Below are positions 28,440 through 40,409 of a stretch of 64,000 nt of DNA, piece after piece. Under the pieces are notes generated by a model. The model made no database searches and was not told the origin of the DNA. It saw nothing but the letters and a program-made list of their open reading frames with translations. The position numbers and the translations under genes are program-made. Where the stretch lies: NCBI GenBank assembly GCA_038380795.1, contig CM076261.1:92588418-92652417 (forward strand), read 5' to 3'. Position 1 is the first letter of the stretch. Each line of letters begins with the position of its first letter. The DNA is from Pyrocephalus nanus. Its lineage: Eukaryota; Chordata; Aves; Passeriformes; Tyrannidae.

Positions 28440-28560
28440 TATTAAGACTGAAGTTCACCTGGAAATTCATCATCTTGTCCCCTGTAATTTCTCACAGTCA
28501 GATTCCTCCTTAACAGTCCAGGATCAGGGACCTTCCCAGCCCACTGCTCACTCCTTTTCC
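28440..28560. repeat. Possible ancient interspersed repeat (weak)
   Basis: GAAGTTCACCTGGAAATTCATC and TTTCTCACAGTCAGATTCC with CCTTAACAGTCC resemble, in order, a stretch of an old amniote repeat whose other part appears at 58.95-59.41 kb. The match is from memory and diverged. I cannot assign the family. Confidence 0.3.
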
Positions 28561-29561
28561 AACACACTTCCAAAAGCAGCTGGACAGGTCAGGGCCCAGC
28601 CCAGATTCCAGGAAACTTCCAATAAGGACTTGAGCTCGGTAAGTGATTATTCCCTCTCTTAACTAATTAATAACTTTCCCCTCTTGTCCCAAAGCAGCTT
28701 GCATTCTCCTTTGGTGGCAAATTCTTGTCGTATGTCAAGAATTACATTCATCATACTCTCTACCCAGAAGCTTGTTCGCTCCTGAACAGAACTTCAATGG
28801 ATTTATGAGCTACACCTTCCCTGCCTCTTTCCATGTTTACCCTTTCCCAATTCAGCACGTTTATTCAATGCAGATGTACACATAAAACTGAAATAAACCT
28901 GTAATTAACCTTCTTTATTACAAGTTACCCTCTTTCCTAAGGGTACTTATTTACAATTCAGTGTATTAAATCTGGAATGTTTCCATAATGTCGGGATCTT
29001 TCATAGCCTGAAAGCACTATGTAAGACAAGGATTAATTTAAAAAGTGTATATATGGAGGTTTTAAACACACCTACTGCACCAGGCAGAAATCAAAGCACT
29101 AAAGGATCCAGATTTAGAGTTCCTCTCCCTCAAGTAACAGTCCTGCTGAGGGTCAGGAAATTAAACAACTCCCCATGATCTTGTTTCAGAACCGTCTATT
29201 ATTCTTTAAAAATCCAAAGCTAGAGCAGAACTCTTCACTTTTATTACAGCTGCCCGCTGTAAGAAAACAAATTAGAAGGAGTGTGCATATTCAAACATGG
29301 CAAAGCTCTCCCTTGGGAAGATCCAGCCATCAGAAGAGGGGGCTTGAGTGGAGAGGAGAAGTGGCTTAAGAGGGAAGTTTATAGATTTAATATCACCCCT
29401 TCCCTGCCAAGATTAGACTCTTCCACAGGGCAAATCTTACATTGTATTCAAACTTAGCAGAATACCAGTCTGGTTTTTTAATTCAGGACCTATAAATCCT
29501 TGAATTATTCCAAGGAAGGCTTCAACTTTTTGCCTGTGATCCCAGTTAGTATGCTGGCATT

Positions 29562-29580
29562 GGGGGGAGGGGGGGGGGGG
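29562..29580 (+). repeat. Poly-G tract
   Basis: Six G, one A, then twelve G. On the transcribed (minus) template the nascent RNA would carry a C-run. The DNA plus strand could form a G-quadruplex. It is most simply a homopolymer expansion. Confidence 0.9.
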
Positions 29581-30685
29581 TTTGAAAGAGACTCCACTTC
29601 AATTTCTGGAGATACCTTTGTAACTGCAAAATGAAAATGTCATAAGAAGTTGGCTTTATATACTACAGCATTTACTTAACATCTTTCAGTGATCTTTTCA
29701 AATCACTGTTGTTTTAGCTTTCGTTTCCAGTTAATGAAGGCAGAATTAAATGGATGTCAAGAGTGAAGCATAAATTCAAGCCGCTGAAGCACTAATTTTA
29801 AATGACTGTTCTCTTTGAAGGAAAGACTCATAAACCAGCTATTTTAATTATACTTTTGATCATCTAAAATAAATTAATAGAAATTGGATATTTCTACTTC
29901 CAGCTTCAGGAAATCTGCGCTGTACCATCGTGATCTTTCACAGAACATCAGAGAGCAGGCAGAAAGCCAAACCTGGGCAACATCAGAGGGTAACTTTCAT
30001 AAATCCTCTGGCCATTAAAGCAGACATAACTGGCAGCCACTCAAGACAATCTTCTCTCATCCCATTAACGCAGCCACCGTGTCACCACAGCCACAAAACA
30101 CAGCAAGTGCTCCTAAATACAGAGAGTGCTCTAGCCTAAATTAATCTATTTATCTACACATATCCATCAAACCAGGTGTGACCTGGAGCTGCACCTACAC
30201 CCAAATGCTCGCTCTTTTACTGGCAGCACGAACAAAAATGGCCTGAAAGGTGTTAGGCGGCTTTTCCCCAAAAATAAAGATGGTTAACTGGGAAATGGAG
30301 TAAAGCTATTTAGTTACCTCCACCATTTGATCCTACAGTCTCTAAAGGGTCTAGACAACATCCTTTCATTCCTTATTTCCAAGGCTCCAAACATCACATT
30401 AGAGCAGTTTATCAGCAAAATCAATTGCACAGCAATTTTTCATCTGTTAGATGAACACCCAAGGCACCAGGTTTTAGGTGACAGCAAACAGAAAAGTAAT
30501 GCCTCTAACTGGACCTATGGAGGAGGATTGGGCAAATTCACACTACTCACAATACACACTACTTAAAGGAAGAAATGAGTCTGGAGGCCATGAGCCTTAC
30601 CATAAACTGGCTCTGTGCCATCTGTAACAGCAGAAAAATAAAGGAAGAAAGGCTAAGGAAAGAAATTCGTCCTCTGGAGGAGGTG

Positions 30686-30707
30686 AAAAAAAAAAAAAAA
30701 AAAAAAA
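30686..30707. repeat. Poly-A run (22)
   Basis: Uninterrupted 22 A. It lies within a purine-rich stretch. No retrocopy body was recognised beside it. Confidence 0.9.
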
Positions 30708-30850
30708 GACAGAGACCAAATCTTGCAAAACCAGAAAGTCTGAGAGGGCAAAAGGAAGCGACAGAGGGATGAATCCATATGGGCACATGCCCATAACAAT
30801 GATGGCTTTGGGAAGAATGAGTAAGTTTATCAGCAGGTAGGCAGATCTTC

Positions 30851-30925
30851 AAATCACAGAATTCTGCAGGCTGGAAGGTCCCTCTGGAGGTCTCCAGCTC
30901 CAACCTGGAAGTCTTCCATGAAGAC
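30851..30925 (-). repeat. CR1 LINE 3' tail
   Basis: AAATCACAGAATTCTGCAGG then GCTGGAAGGTCCCTCTGGAGGTC and CTCCAACCTGG are the reverse complement of a CR1 tail. Similarity fades after about 30925, so the 5' limit is uncertain. The GC-richer sequence to about 31085 may be a diverged continuation. Confidence 0.8.
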
Positions 30926-30929
30926 CCCC

Positions 30930-33900
30930 ACACCTGCAGCACAGCAGGAGGCAAGGGGCTGTCACTCTCTGCAGTCCTGCTCCCATCCAGGCACAGAGCA
31001 GGGCTCAGCTCCCTGCCTGTGCTGAGCCTCAGGCACTGCTGCTGCCAGCTGGGGGAGAAACAACTCTGAAAGCACCTCTGCAATCACAGTGTTTGCAGCC
31101 TACTCTGAGTTCCCACTGCAAGGCAGGTTTGGGCTGTGCCAACTGGATCAGAGCTGCACAAATGCCCTGCCCTGCTGGTCTGGGCTCCTGTGTATGGCAC
31201 CTCTTTCTACCTCGTGGCTGCCTGTCCTCATTTCACTCTGTATTCCCAGGTTTCTAACATGGATTTTACTGAGAGAGGCAGCAACAACTGTCTCAGGTGT
31301 GCTGACCACTGGGCAGGTCTGAGAAAAACCAGAAATTGTGATTAAGTTTTAATCTCACAGAAATATGGACAAACCTGGGTAGAAGAAACAATGTTGTTTA
31401 ATACAACTTACCTTCCCTCCTTCAATGTTCAGAAAATCTATTAGAAAAAGGACAGACTAACAACAAAAATTCCATGCAATCATTTCTTCCTGGGAATATT
31501 TGTATTTTTTATTTCATTCTAATGAGGAGACTAATACTCAGGGAAAGGCTAACAATATTCACCTTCATTCTCCACTTTTTTCCATCGTCCATAAATGTTG
31601 AAATGTGATTTTCTAAAACCACAGTGTAAACCTGTTGGCTTGAATATGTGTGAATTAAGGGCAGGAACAAACGGCATTTTTTCCTGTTTAGCTGGTTGCT
31701 CCATTGTTATCTAACAAAAGGCACAAATGTTCTTGTACTTTTTCTTTCACACACCTTGCACAAAAATGAAATCTCAAAAGACAGTATTTAGCACTTTAGT
31801 CAATTTTTTAACAGGCCTGCACGTTGTGAAATGCTTCCACAAATGGGCCAAGCACCCAAAATTTCAATAGATAAATAATTTTTCCAGCTATTGAAGAACA
31901 TTTCTTCTTTGAAAAAAAAAATAAAAAAGGTCTTTTATTTTTTTTAATGATTTCTAAATCCAAATTCCGAAATCAATTATTCCGACTTTTTTTCAAGAGA
32001 CAGCTTTCAAATCCTGCAAGTCCTACAGCCTGTGATCTACTTAGGGTTTAAGTGGAAAATGAAGAGGACTGGTTTGGATTTTGAGTGATTTATAGATCAT
32101 TTTAAACTAGGACAGCAAACTCACATCTGTGTGATATTTTGTATAAGGGCCAACCTAGGCAGCCATGTTTATGCTGTACCTCATTAAACTTAATAAATCC
32201 TGTCAGAGACAAACTTGGCCCGCGCTCACAAACCTCCCGTCTCCCTGGCTGCAAACACAAAAATCACAAATAGTGCAGATTTGGTCTCCTGAGGTCAAGG
32301 CGATGTTCAAAGAGGTCAGAAAAATTGCCATGCAGGCTAGATCCAGAGAGACAGTCCCCCCTGCTTGGGAAAAGTCAACTGAAGAACTGGGAAGAGAAGA
32401 GGAATCTTACAGAAAGTCATATAACACCACAACAGTTGCCTTCCCAGTGCAGCATCCCAGAAATAGAGTCTTTCCAATGAAACTGTGGGAAAGGAGGGAA
32501 GGGGAGAGAAGAAACACCTAATACAGGCAAGTCTGAGGAAGCCAACCCCAAAGGGAAGGTCTCCTTTCCAGCAGCTGCAGAAGGGAGGTTTATCTGTGCT
32601 CAAACACGTGTGTTCTTGAGGGAAACAGAAATGCTAAATTCAAAAGCAAAATGATAGGAAAGGGATTATCTGGCACAATCCCTAGGGAAACACAACATAA
32701 CTATATGTCCAGAAGAAAAGGATGACATTGCACTGGGGACAGGGCAGAGAGAGGAACAGGGGCATGTTTTGTTCCTGTAAAACCTGCAATGTTATCATTT
32801 TCAGTTACAGGGACAGAACACTGGAAAAGGTCCTCCTGTTGGAAAGCAGTCCTGGTGGGGGCACCTTTGGAGCAGCACCTTCAGTTTTGCCTCCACTTCT
32901 CCCTGAGGGACACAGTCTGGTCATGCCTGAGGCCTGGAAATCTCTTCACTCCTAGACATATTCATAGACAGCTCAAAGTCCATTTTTTCTTCCCATGTTC
33001 ACCTTCCTTTACCTTTACAAGAGAGCCCTTCTGTGTCCCCCCTTCATTCAATGCATTAATAATCCCCTTAGATCTTACTGTGCTTATCAAACCCAAGTCT
33101 GGTTTTCATGGGACACATGACCCTTTCAGCAAAGAAATTCCTCAAGTGATTTAATTATAAAGCAAATTACTTTCAAACCTGACATTTCTCTTTATTATTT
33201 CTTCTACTGCTCTTTATTTTTTTTATTATTCCCTCTGTTATTTTGCCAGCCTATCATTTTTGCAGATTCCTCCTATAACAACTTTTCATGTTTTAGTTGA
33301 TGCAACATTTGACATTTATTAATTTGACTTGAAGTTATCTCAGAAATATCCAGCTGGCCATAGATTTAACATGAAGACTCAGGGCAACTGCTGTGAAACT
33401 TTATTTTGTCTCGATGACAGCATGCAAAGCCTTAATCATAGCAGCTTTGTCCTTAAAACATAAACTGTAACAGCAATGTATGGAAAAAATCATTAATCTC
33501 CCATACAGACAACATGCCCTGTCATAAACAGACACACAAATTAAACACTGACTTGGCAGCTGTGAGAAATAACAATCACAATTTACTTATACATGGACTA
33601 TAAATTTGTTAAGGGAACTTTTGGTTCAAAAAGGGGCAGAATTTTGAATTCTTGTTCCCTTTGAAAAAGGACTTATTTCAAAATGTTATCAGTCTGAATG
33701 TGCATAGCTAACTAATACTGCAGAAACTGCAGTATAAGACATCACACACACTTCACAGCTCAATTAATCAATCCATTTACATCAAATAATTAAGCAGCAG
33801 AAATGGCCCTCATTAACAGCACGCACACAAAGGGCTTTTAAAAAATTCTTTGCTTTTGGTGGATGAAAGAAACACCAGACCATGTGATGAGATGTATAAA

Positions 33901-36900
33901 AACTAAAATAAGAATTTGTTTCTTTAATTATTCTCGTCTCATTAGAACGTAACAAAAAAAAAAAATAAAACCAGGTTAAGTCAATACACACAAAAGTTCA
34001 CTTAGCAAAACTCAGAAAAGCACCTACGATTCTGCTGACTACAGAGAAAAAAAGCAACAAAACTTACTGTAGAGGATATGTGTAAGCAAAGTCGCCCATT
34101 TAACCCTCTAACCCTGCTAAAAAGCAGGATCTGCTGACCCAGAAGGAAGTTTGGCAGTTCTGAACTTGAGTGTTGACTTTGCTCCTGCACTATTTCTCTC
34201 GCTTATTTTTAATTAGGCAACTGCCAATTAAAAAAAAAAAAAATTAAAAAGCCAAAATTCCATCACGTTCTTTCACATCAGCATTCCCACAGGACAGCCA
34301 GCACTTCTCACAACTTGTAAATTTTGCTCAAAAGCCTCTGCCCTTTGAACTACCCATAAAACTATTTCCTCATTTACCATGGCACGTACCAGTGATACAC
34401 CTGTCTGGAAACTTCAGGGCTAATCACTGTTTTCAAGGAATAAACCCCTCCAAAAGTTTCAAATTCCATTCCCAGCATCTAGTGGAACAGATATCCTCTC
34501 TGTGGGGAAGATGCCTCAGATCCTTCCCAGCTCCTCCACAACTGACACCGCTCGACCCAGGTCCTGTTTGCCCTCCATTCCTTAATTCCTCCCTCCAGTC
34601 CTATTCCTGGGCAGTCCCAAGCTTTAATCCCTCTGGTCCTCATGCCAAGGCCAAAACAGTCTGAAATTTCTAATGTCTAAACTCACAGCCATCTGTGGGG
34701 TCACACACACATGGAAGACTTGAACAGCTCAGTTGTGTTGTAGCACAAAGACAGTGGAGAGGATTGATCTCCTCAGCCCATCCCCACGATGCATCTCCCA
34801 TGAACTCTCACGTTCCCCATTCCCAAGTGCCAGACACACCGAGCACGGAACAGAAATGTAAAGGCAAGGCAGGGTGTGTTGTACAAAATCAGATATCCTG
34901 GGGCACATAATGAGATAACACCTATTACCATAAATTATGAAGTGATTTACGCATCAATGAGAGTTGTCATGAAATTTAATTTTAATGGTTTGATGATCAA
35001 GTAAGAAACACAATAATTACTGTACCTATGGTTTTCAATAACTTCAAATCACTGCTAGTGGCAACACTTTGTTGTTCCCATGCAAAATACAATTCCCCTC
35101 CAAGAGCTGCCTGCTATATTTTTCCATGTCAGAACAACCTGGTGATTACCACATCACTGGGATAAACAAGCTCAGATTTACCTCTGATTACATCCAAAAC
35201 ATTTCTATCTCGTCATAAAACTCCTTTAGCAGTGCAGCTGAATATTCCAAGAGAGCTTTGCAGGCAGGAGGCTCAGCTAGTCTAGAAAAACCTCTGAAGG
35301 CTGAACTTTCCAAGAGCACGCCAGAGAATTTGCTTCCCTCATCATCACACGTAGCATGTTCAACTGGACAGATTAGTAAAACACGCTGACACCCCAGAGT
35401 GGTGTAACAAACATATTTTAAGTTAACTGAAGACCTTGCCAATACCTCAGCATCACTCACTGCCCCCAGAACTTTCATAGAGCAACTTGTCTGACAGATT
35501 TTTGTCAGGATACCAGTTCTCCACTATATTTCCCTGTGGATATTAAAGAAAATCGTGAAGATGTAAAGCAGCAAAAATTAATTCAGTTTTGAGTCTAGCT
35601 TTGTAATGAACCCTAAATTTATCTTCAAGAGTTCAACAAATCACCCCCCAGAACTCTTTCTCCTCTCTTTTCTTCAGTATACAACCTCACAGGCGAAGGA
35701 GGACAAATTTCTTTTTTTCTCCTCTCTTTAACCAAGCCTTGGTTCTCTCTCCTCCCCACCACAAACCTGTGAGGAGACCTCAAAGTAGAGCATGTTACTA
35801 ATTGTCCCACAATGGGATACAAAGCAACATTTCATTTCATGTGGAAACCAGGGAGGGGAATATGAAGATCTCTAATTAACATCTTGGGATACAGAATAAA
35901 AAAATACGAAAGGCTGATCCTTTCATTTGTGTGTCTGCAGAACACGCAACGATAAAAGACAGAAAAATGAGTGAACAAAATAATCACTGAGCCCAAATTA
36001 TCGTTTCTTACTATAAAATGACAGGGAGCAAAATGTGTTTCTCTATCCTAAAATAGAGGGAAAAGAGTGTCTCTTCTCAGAAACACTGCTTATATATATC
36101 TCCAAGAACAGTTACAATGCACACAGTAAACATTCCCAATTACTGGCCTAAAAAATATAGCAAACTTTAGGCTTAAGCTTTTCTGAAAGCTAAAATGATA
36201 ATTTTCACTAGTCAGTAGAATAATCTTACTGCAGAAAAAGACAGCTATTTTCCAAATGGTCTTTTAAAGGATATCACTTTTTTTTTTACTAGCATAATAC
36301 CTTTTTTTCCTGCACCTGTTCCTGCCCTGTCTCTAAGTTGGTTGAGGCAAACTCCACTTCAGACCTTAAAATCAAAAGATTCCGTCGCATTCTACATTAT
36401 TTTATCCATTTTACTTAAACACAAATAAGCCAGAGAACAGGAGGGGGTCGGAATGCCCCAGATAATATGGATACTACAAGATGGATCCCAGGGATTGCCC
36501 TGCATGGACTTTCTAAACTTCCAAAGTGGGAAGCAAAGTGGGGGGGAGGAAGATGCACCATCATCCTTCTCTGGAGGTCTGTGGGCAGAGAATTGGAAAA
36601 CACTTTCAGTCTCCAGCAATAACAACAGGAACGAAGAAAACAATTTCCTGCTCCCTTCACTTTGTCAGAAGGGGAGATTTCCCAAAGGTGGTGATGAATG
36701 GGGGGAGAGTAAATTACAAAAAGAAGTGAAAGTGGCCAAAGCTGGCAAAAAAGTTATAATTTAAATAGATATGGAATGAGGAGAACATTAAAAATGAGGA
36801 CAGAGTCAAAAAGGTATAGAGAAGGGGAAGGGCAGTGGAAAATGAAGTTGACTGAAAAGCCTCTCTTTAAATATTAATCAGATATTTTAAAAAAATCAAT

Positions 36901-37515
36901 GCATAAAGAAAAAAAATTTATAAAAGGTGAAGGTAAGAGTGGGACATGATGAAAAACATTGTATATTTGGATTTAAATCCTTGGTTCAAATGCAAATTCC
37001 TGACAATGATTTTCCTGTGTTAAAAACCAAAGATCTAGAACAATTGGTTAAAAAGTGGTGAAAATGGAAAACGTTTCTCTCTTTTTTTTATTTTTTGTAA
37101 GAGTAACAAAATACCTTTTCTAAAAGGAAGAAGCCAATTCTTTCCAAATAAAAGTAACAAGCACTGTATGTTACTGATATTTTTGTCCATTCCTTGACAA
37201 AGTAAAATTGAGAAAATTCAACCTGGGTTTGAGTGGATGTGTTTCCTCTTCACTGAGCTTTGGGAGTCACCAAGGCAAAAACCATTCCCAATTCACTGCT
37301 ATTGTTACTTATTCTATACCTCTTTTTGGCAACTGCATTCCTTGCAATTGGTGTGGGTTTACTTTGAATTCAATATTCACTCTGAGGTTTGAAGACATGA
37401 AAGGATCTCCCTTTAATGAAGTTCATCAAGGACACGTCTTCAGAGAGCAGCACAACTCTCCCAAGGAAGACAACGGTGCAGGGAGCCCAGGACCAAAAAT
37501 AAATATCCCCTTTTT
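30930..37515. other. Intronic sequence, nothing recognised
   Basis: Short open frames on both strands, with purine-rich stretches at about 36690-36860. No exon or named repeat was seen. Confidence 0.5.
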
Positions 37516-37518
37516 CAT

Positions 37519-37561
37519 ATTTTCATCTTAAAAAAAAAAAAATCTTTTTTAAGATGAAAAT
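37519..37561. repeat. Perfect 17-bp inverted repeat with 9-nt loop
   Basis: ATTTTCATCTTAAAAAA at 37519-37535 is exactly the reverse complement of 37545-37561, with AAAAAAATC between. No flanking target duplication was checked in detail. Confidence 0.95.
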
Positions 37562-38213
37562 GGTGTCTAGATGTAATGACCATCTGAAGAAGATAAACCA
37601 AGCCATGTAGGGTAGAGCCAGCAGCAGGAATCCTGGGCAGATATATTATGGAAAATAATGGTTGTAGTTAGCTGCAAAATGAGCTTTACATCACCCTAGT
37701 GGGGTTGTAAGAATCAATACTCACAACAGTCTACTTAATCTGAAATATATTTTCCCACTGAGATTGGGATTGCTTTTTCTTCAATTCTATTTTTCTTTCC
37801 TGCAGTTTTCTTTGTAGAAAAGGTGATGAAAGGGCTGGGGAATCACAGAAAGAAAATTTAAAACTGGGAAAGGATAATGAACTAGTGAGATCGGGTTTTA
37901 ACATCAGAACTACAGCGAGAGCACAGGAAAATTATATTAAAACATTCTACAAAAGGAAGTTCAGTGAGCTGCACACCTCAGTGCCAACTAGTTCATATTT
38001 TGTTATTTTCAGTACTACCAGACTCATAGCCAAAATAAATTCACTGGAGGTACTGCCAAAACTTAGTGATCCACCTTAAAGCAAGCAAAACTCGTATCCT
38101 TTGACATGTGTGAAATGTTTAAAAAGGAAAACGGGCCCCAAATGTCATCAGTGGTGTATAAACAAACAACAGGGTTAAACCCAGGGCCCGGGTTTAATGC
38201 TGGGAACACTCAC

Positions 38214-38324
38214 CGCTGACACTCCCCAGCGTGCAGGATTAAATCTTCATTATTCTTAGCACTGATGGTCAACTCATGCTCTGTGGAATTGAAGACATCA
38301 AGGAGTAGATGGCACTGCCTGGTG
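38214..38324 (-). CDS. TRAPPC9: TRAPPC9 internal coding exon (exon B, downstream)
   Basis: This is the next TRAPPC9 exon in transcription order, 10.6 kb after exon A. The acceptor on the minus strand is a C/T-rich run (TTTTTTCTCCCCCC) followed by GATCTGAACAG, and the donor is CAGCG/GTGAGTG. The first base C completes the AG left by exon A to make AGC (Ser). The frame then reads [20 protein letters not shown] and continues [16 protein letters not shown], leaving CG for a following exon. The phase match with exon A (2 to 2) and the known order of these peptides in vertebrate TRAPPC9 make the pair secure. The NNED stretch looks less conserved than its flanks compared with what I remember of the human protein. 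The next exon, expected to begin with the last base of an Arg codon, was not found in the remaining 38 kb, so this gene runs off the low-coordinate edge. Confidence 0.93.
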
Positions 38325-39114
38325 CTGTTCAGATCGGGGGGAGAAAAAAGAACAGCATAAATTCAATAACACAGCACTGAGTTATTGTATGTCTACCAGA
38401 ATTCATATTTATAAACAAATATAAATATAGATTTAAAAAATATATACACATTTCCATACAGGTTTTATATCCTACTCTGATTTTAAGAGTATCTTACTGT
38501 TTTATTTCAAAAATTCTTTTTTTAATAACTGTTTTTTTGGTTTTTTTACTAAAACTAAACAGAAGTGTATATCCTAAAGAGAAGTTCCATGACAATTATG
38601 ACCTGCAAATTGTCAAGCTCCACAGCATTGATCACCTGTATATATATATATATTTTCTCACTCTGGAGGTTTCAGATTCCCTTCTGTGGAAAAAGCCACG
38701 GAACGTTTCAGTTCTTTGAGCATTCACATACAAAAAGTCTTATTATTTCAAATTACCTTGGCATCACCTCTTTAAGAAGCAAATTTATGAGAAAAAATTT
38801 AAGCTGCAAGGTGCAATTCCATTTACTACAATCACTGGCTTGTCCACAGACCAAAGCAAGCAGCAATTAGAGCGTTTAACCCCAAAACAACCACTCTGAC
38901 AGAGAGAAGCCACTCTCTCCCCTCTGTAACAGAGGCAAACACAGGCACCTCTCACAGAAAACCTTTTATTTGTCAGCTACTATCCTTCAAATCCAAATTT
39001 CCCCAGAAGCATTTGGTATAAATATACCAACTTCATTTCTGGTAACCTTAGGAAATAATACTAACAAAGTTACAGAGTGCAAGCTTTACTGCAAAGGTTT
39101 ATTCTAATAAACAT

Positions 39115-39295
39115 TTTAATTCCAAGTGATATAATTTATAATAATTAATGTTCTTATTAATTGAATTAATATTAATTATCATTAATAATGTGTTCGTTTA
39201 TTTGATGGTTAATAACATTAAATTACATTTTAATATTCTTTAATTAATATTTTATTCTAATTAATATTCTACACAAATTATTCTAATTTATAACT
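39115..39295. repeat. AT-rich island with repeated TAAT/ATTA words
   Basis: About 180 bp made almost wholly of A and T, with many overlapping TTAATTAAT, GAATTAATATTAAT and TAATATTCT words. It is imperfect and not a clean tandem array. It begins about 0.8 kb upstream of exon B in transcription order. Confidence 0.75.
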
Positions 39296-40391
39296 TTTTT
39301 CTCCTTGTGAAACTAAGCAGAAAGGCCAGCATTGAGTGATTCTAATACAGTACACATGGAAAACAATCAGAACATTATCAGAAGCGGATACCAAAATGCC
39401 AAATACAATCACACAGTTTCAATTATGCCTCAGCTGTCTACTCTGAAATTCAAAGCTTCCCAAGAAGCTACTCAACAACCCAGAAATATCCCCAAAAGGG
39501 AAGAAAGAGGAGTGTGGTGGTGAGGTGAGAGTTGTCAGAGCCGTCCTTCAAACAATCTGATGCTCAAGCTCCAGTTCTCTGTCTGAGGCAACCAAGAGAA
39601 TTTATCCCATTGCACAATAATTTACAGCTGGACTGAAATGTCCATTCCACAGGCAATAAAACTCAGGAGGTGTCCAAAAGTTTTATTGGACTGTTCTTCC
39701 ACTTTGGAAAGAGGTTCTCCAGTTTATAACACGACTCTCTTCTGAAAATCAAGGGATCCCCTTTTCAGAGCTCACACAGGGGGGACTGTGCTGCCAACCC
39801 TTGAGATGGGAAACACTCCCAGGACAAGCACAGGGGGCTGAGGGTCAGGTCACAAAAATGATCATAACCACATGACAAGCAAGCCTTGCTGGGGGACAGT
39901 TCCACGTCTCTTAGCAAAGATAAAAAGCCAAAGTGGAGGTGGAGGCTTTTTTAATCCATTATTTTAAGAGTTTTCACACTCTCTGTGTAAAGCCCCGCTG
40001 ACCACTGAAGGTGGAGAAGAACGCAGGAAGGTTGGCTGAGGGCCTGAAGCAAAGATGCCAGAACTCAAGAATTTAGAACAAATAAGGAGTCATGGCTCTT
40101 GTTAGAAACTCCCTCCCTTAACAACTCACAAGGAAGAAATAACTGGAAGGGCAGGACTTGAGTCAGCAGCAATCCTGTTAGGGGAAAGGAGTGGAAAAGA
40201 AAGGGGGAATAAAGGTTTTATCTCATCACTGGGAGGGTGGGACAAGACCTGCAAAGCCACAGACAACCTCTGCCCCTCCAGGAGATCCATCATCATGATC
40301 TCAAAGAGACTTCTAGTGTAGGTCATGTTTACATAATTAAATATGGAAAGAGTTTGTTATTTATGCCACAGCAAACCCAAACAACTGTCTG

Positions 40392-40409
40392 AAAAAAAAA
40401 AAAAAAAAA
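40392..40409. repeat. Poly-A run (18)
   Basis: Uninterrupted 18 A within the intron between exons A and B. Confidence 0.9.

Larger units (their letters stand above)
1..38213 (-). other. TRAPPC9: TRAPPC9 intron downstream of exon B (incomplete)
   Basis: Everything below exon B is read as one intron because no peptide expected from the following TRAPPC9 exon was found. The stretch is at least 38.2 kb. It carries most of the CR1 fragments, a TA-rich tract, a G-run, a perfect hairpin and several poly-A or poly-T runs, which are listed separately. A short or diverged exon could still be hidden here. Confidence 0.7.

Noticed and set aside
30686..30707. Poly-A runs (also 40392, 44904, 46588) as tails of processed pseudogenes
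   Set aside because: No cDNA-like body, AATAAA at the right distance or target duplication was recognised next to them.
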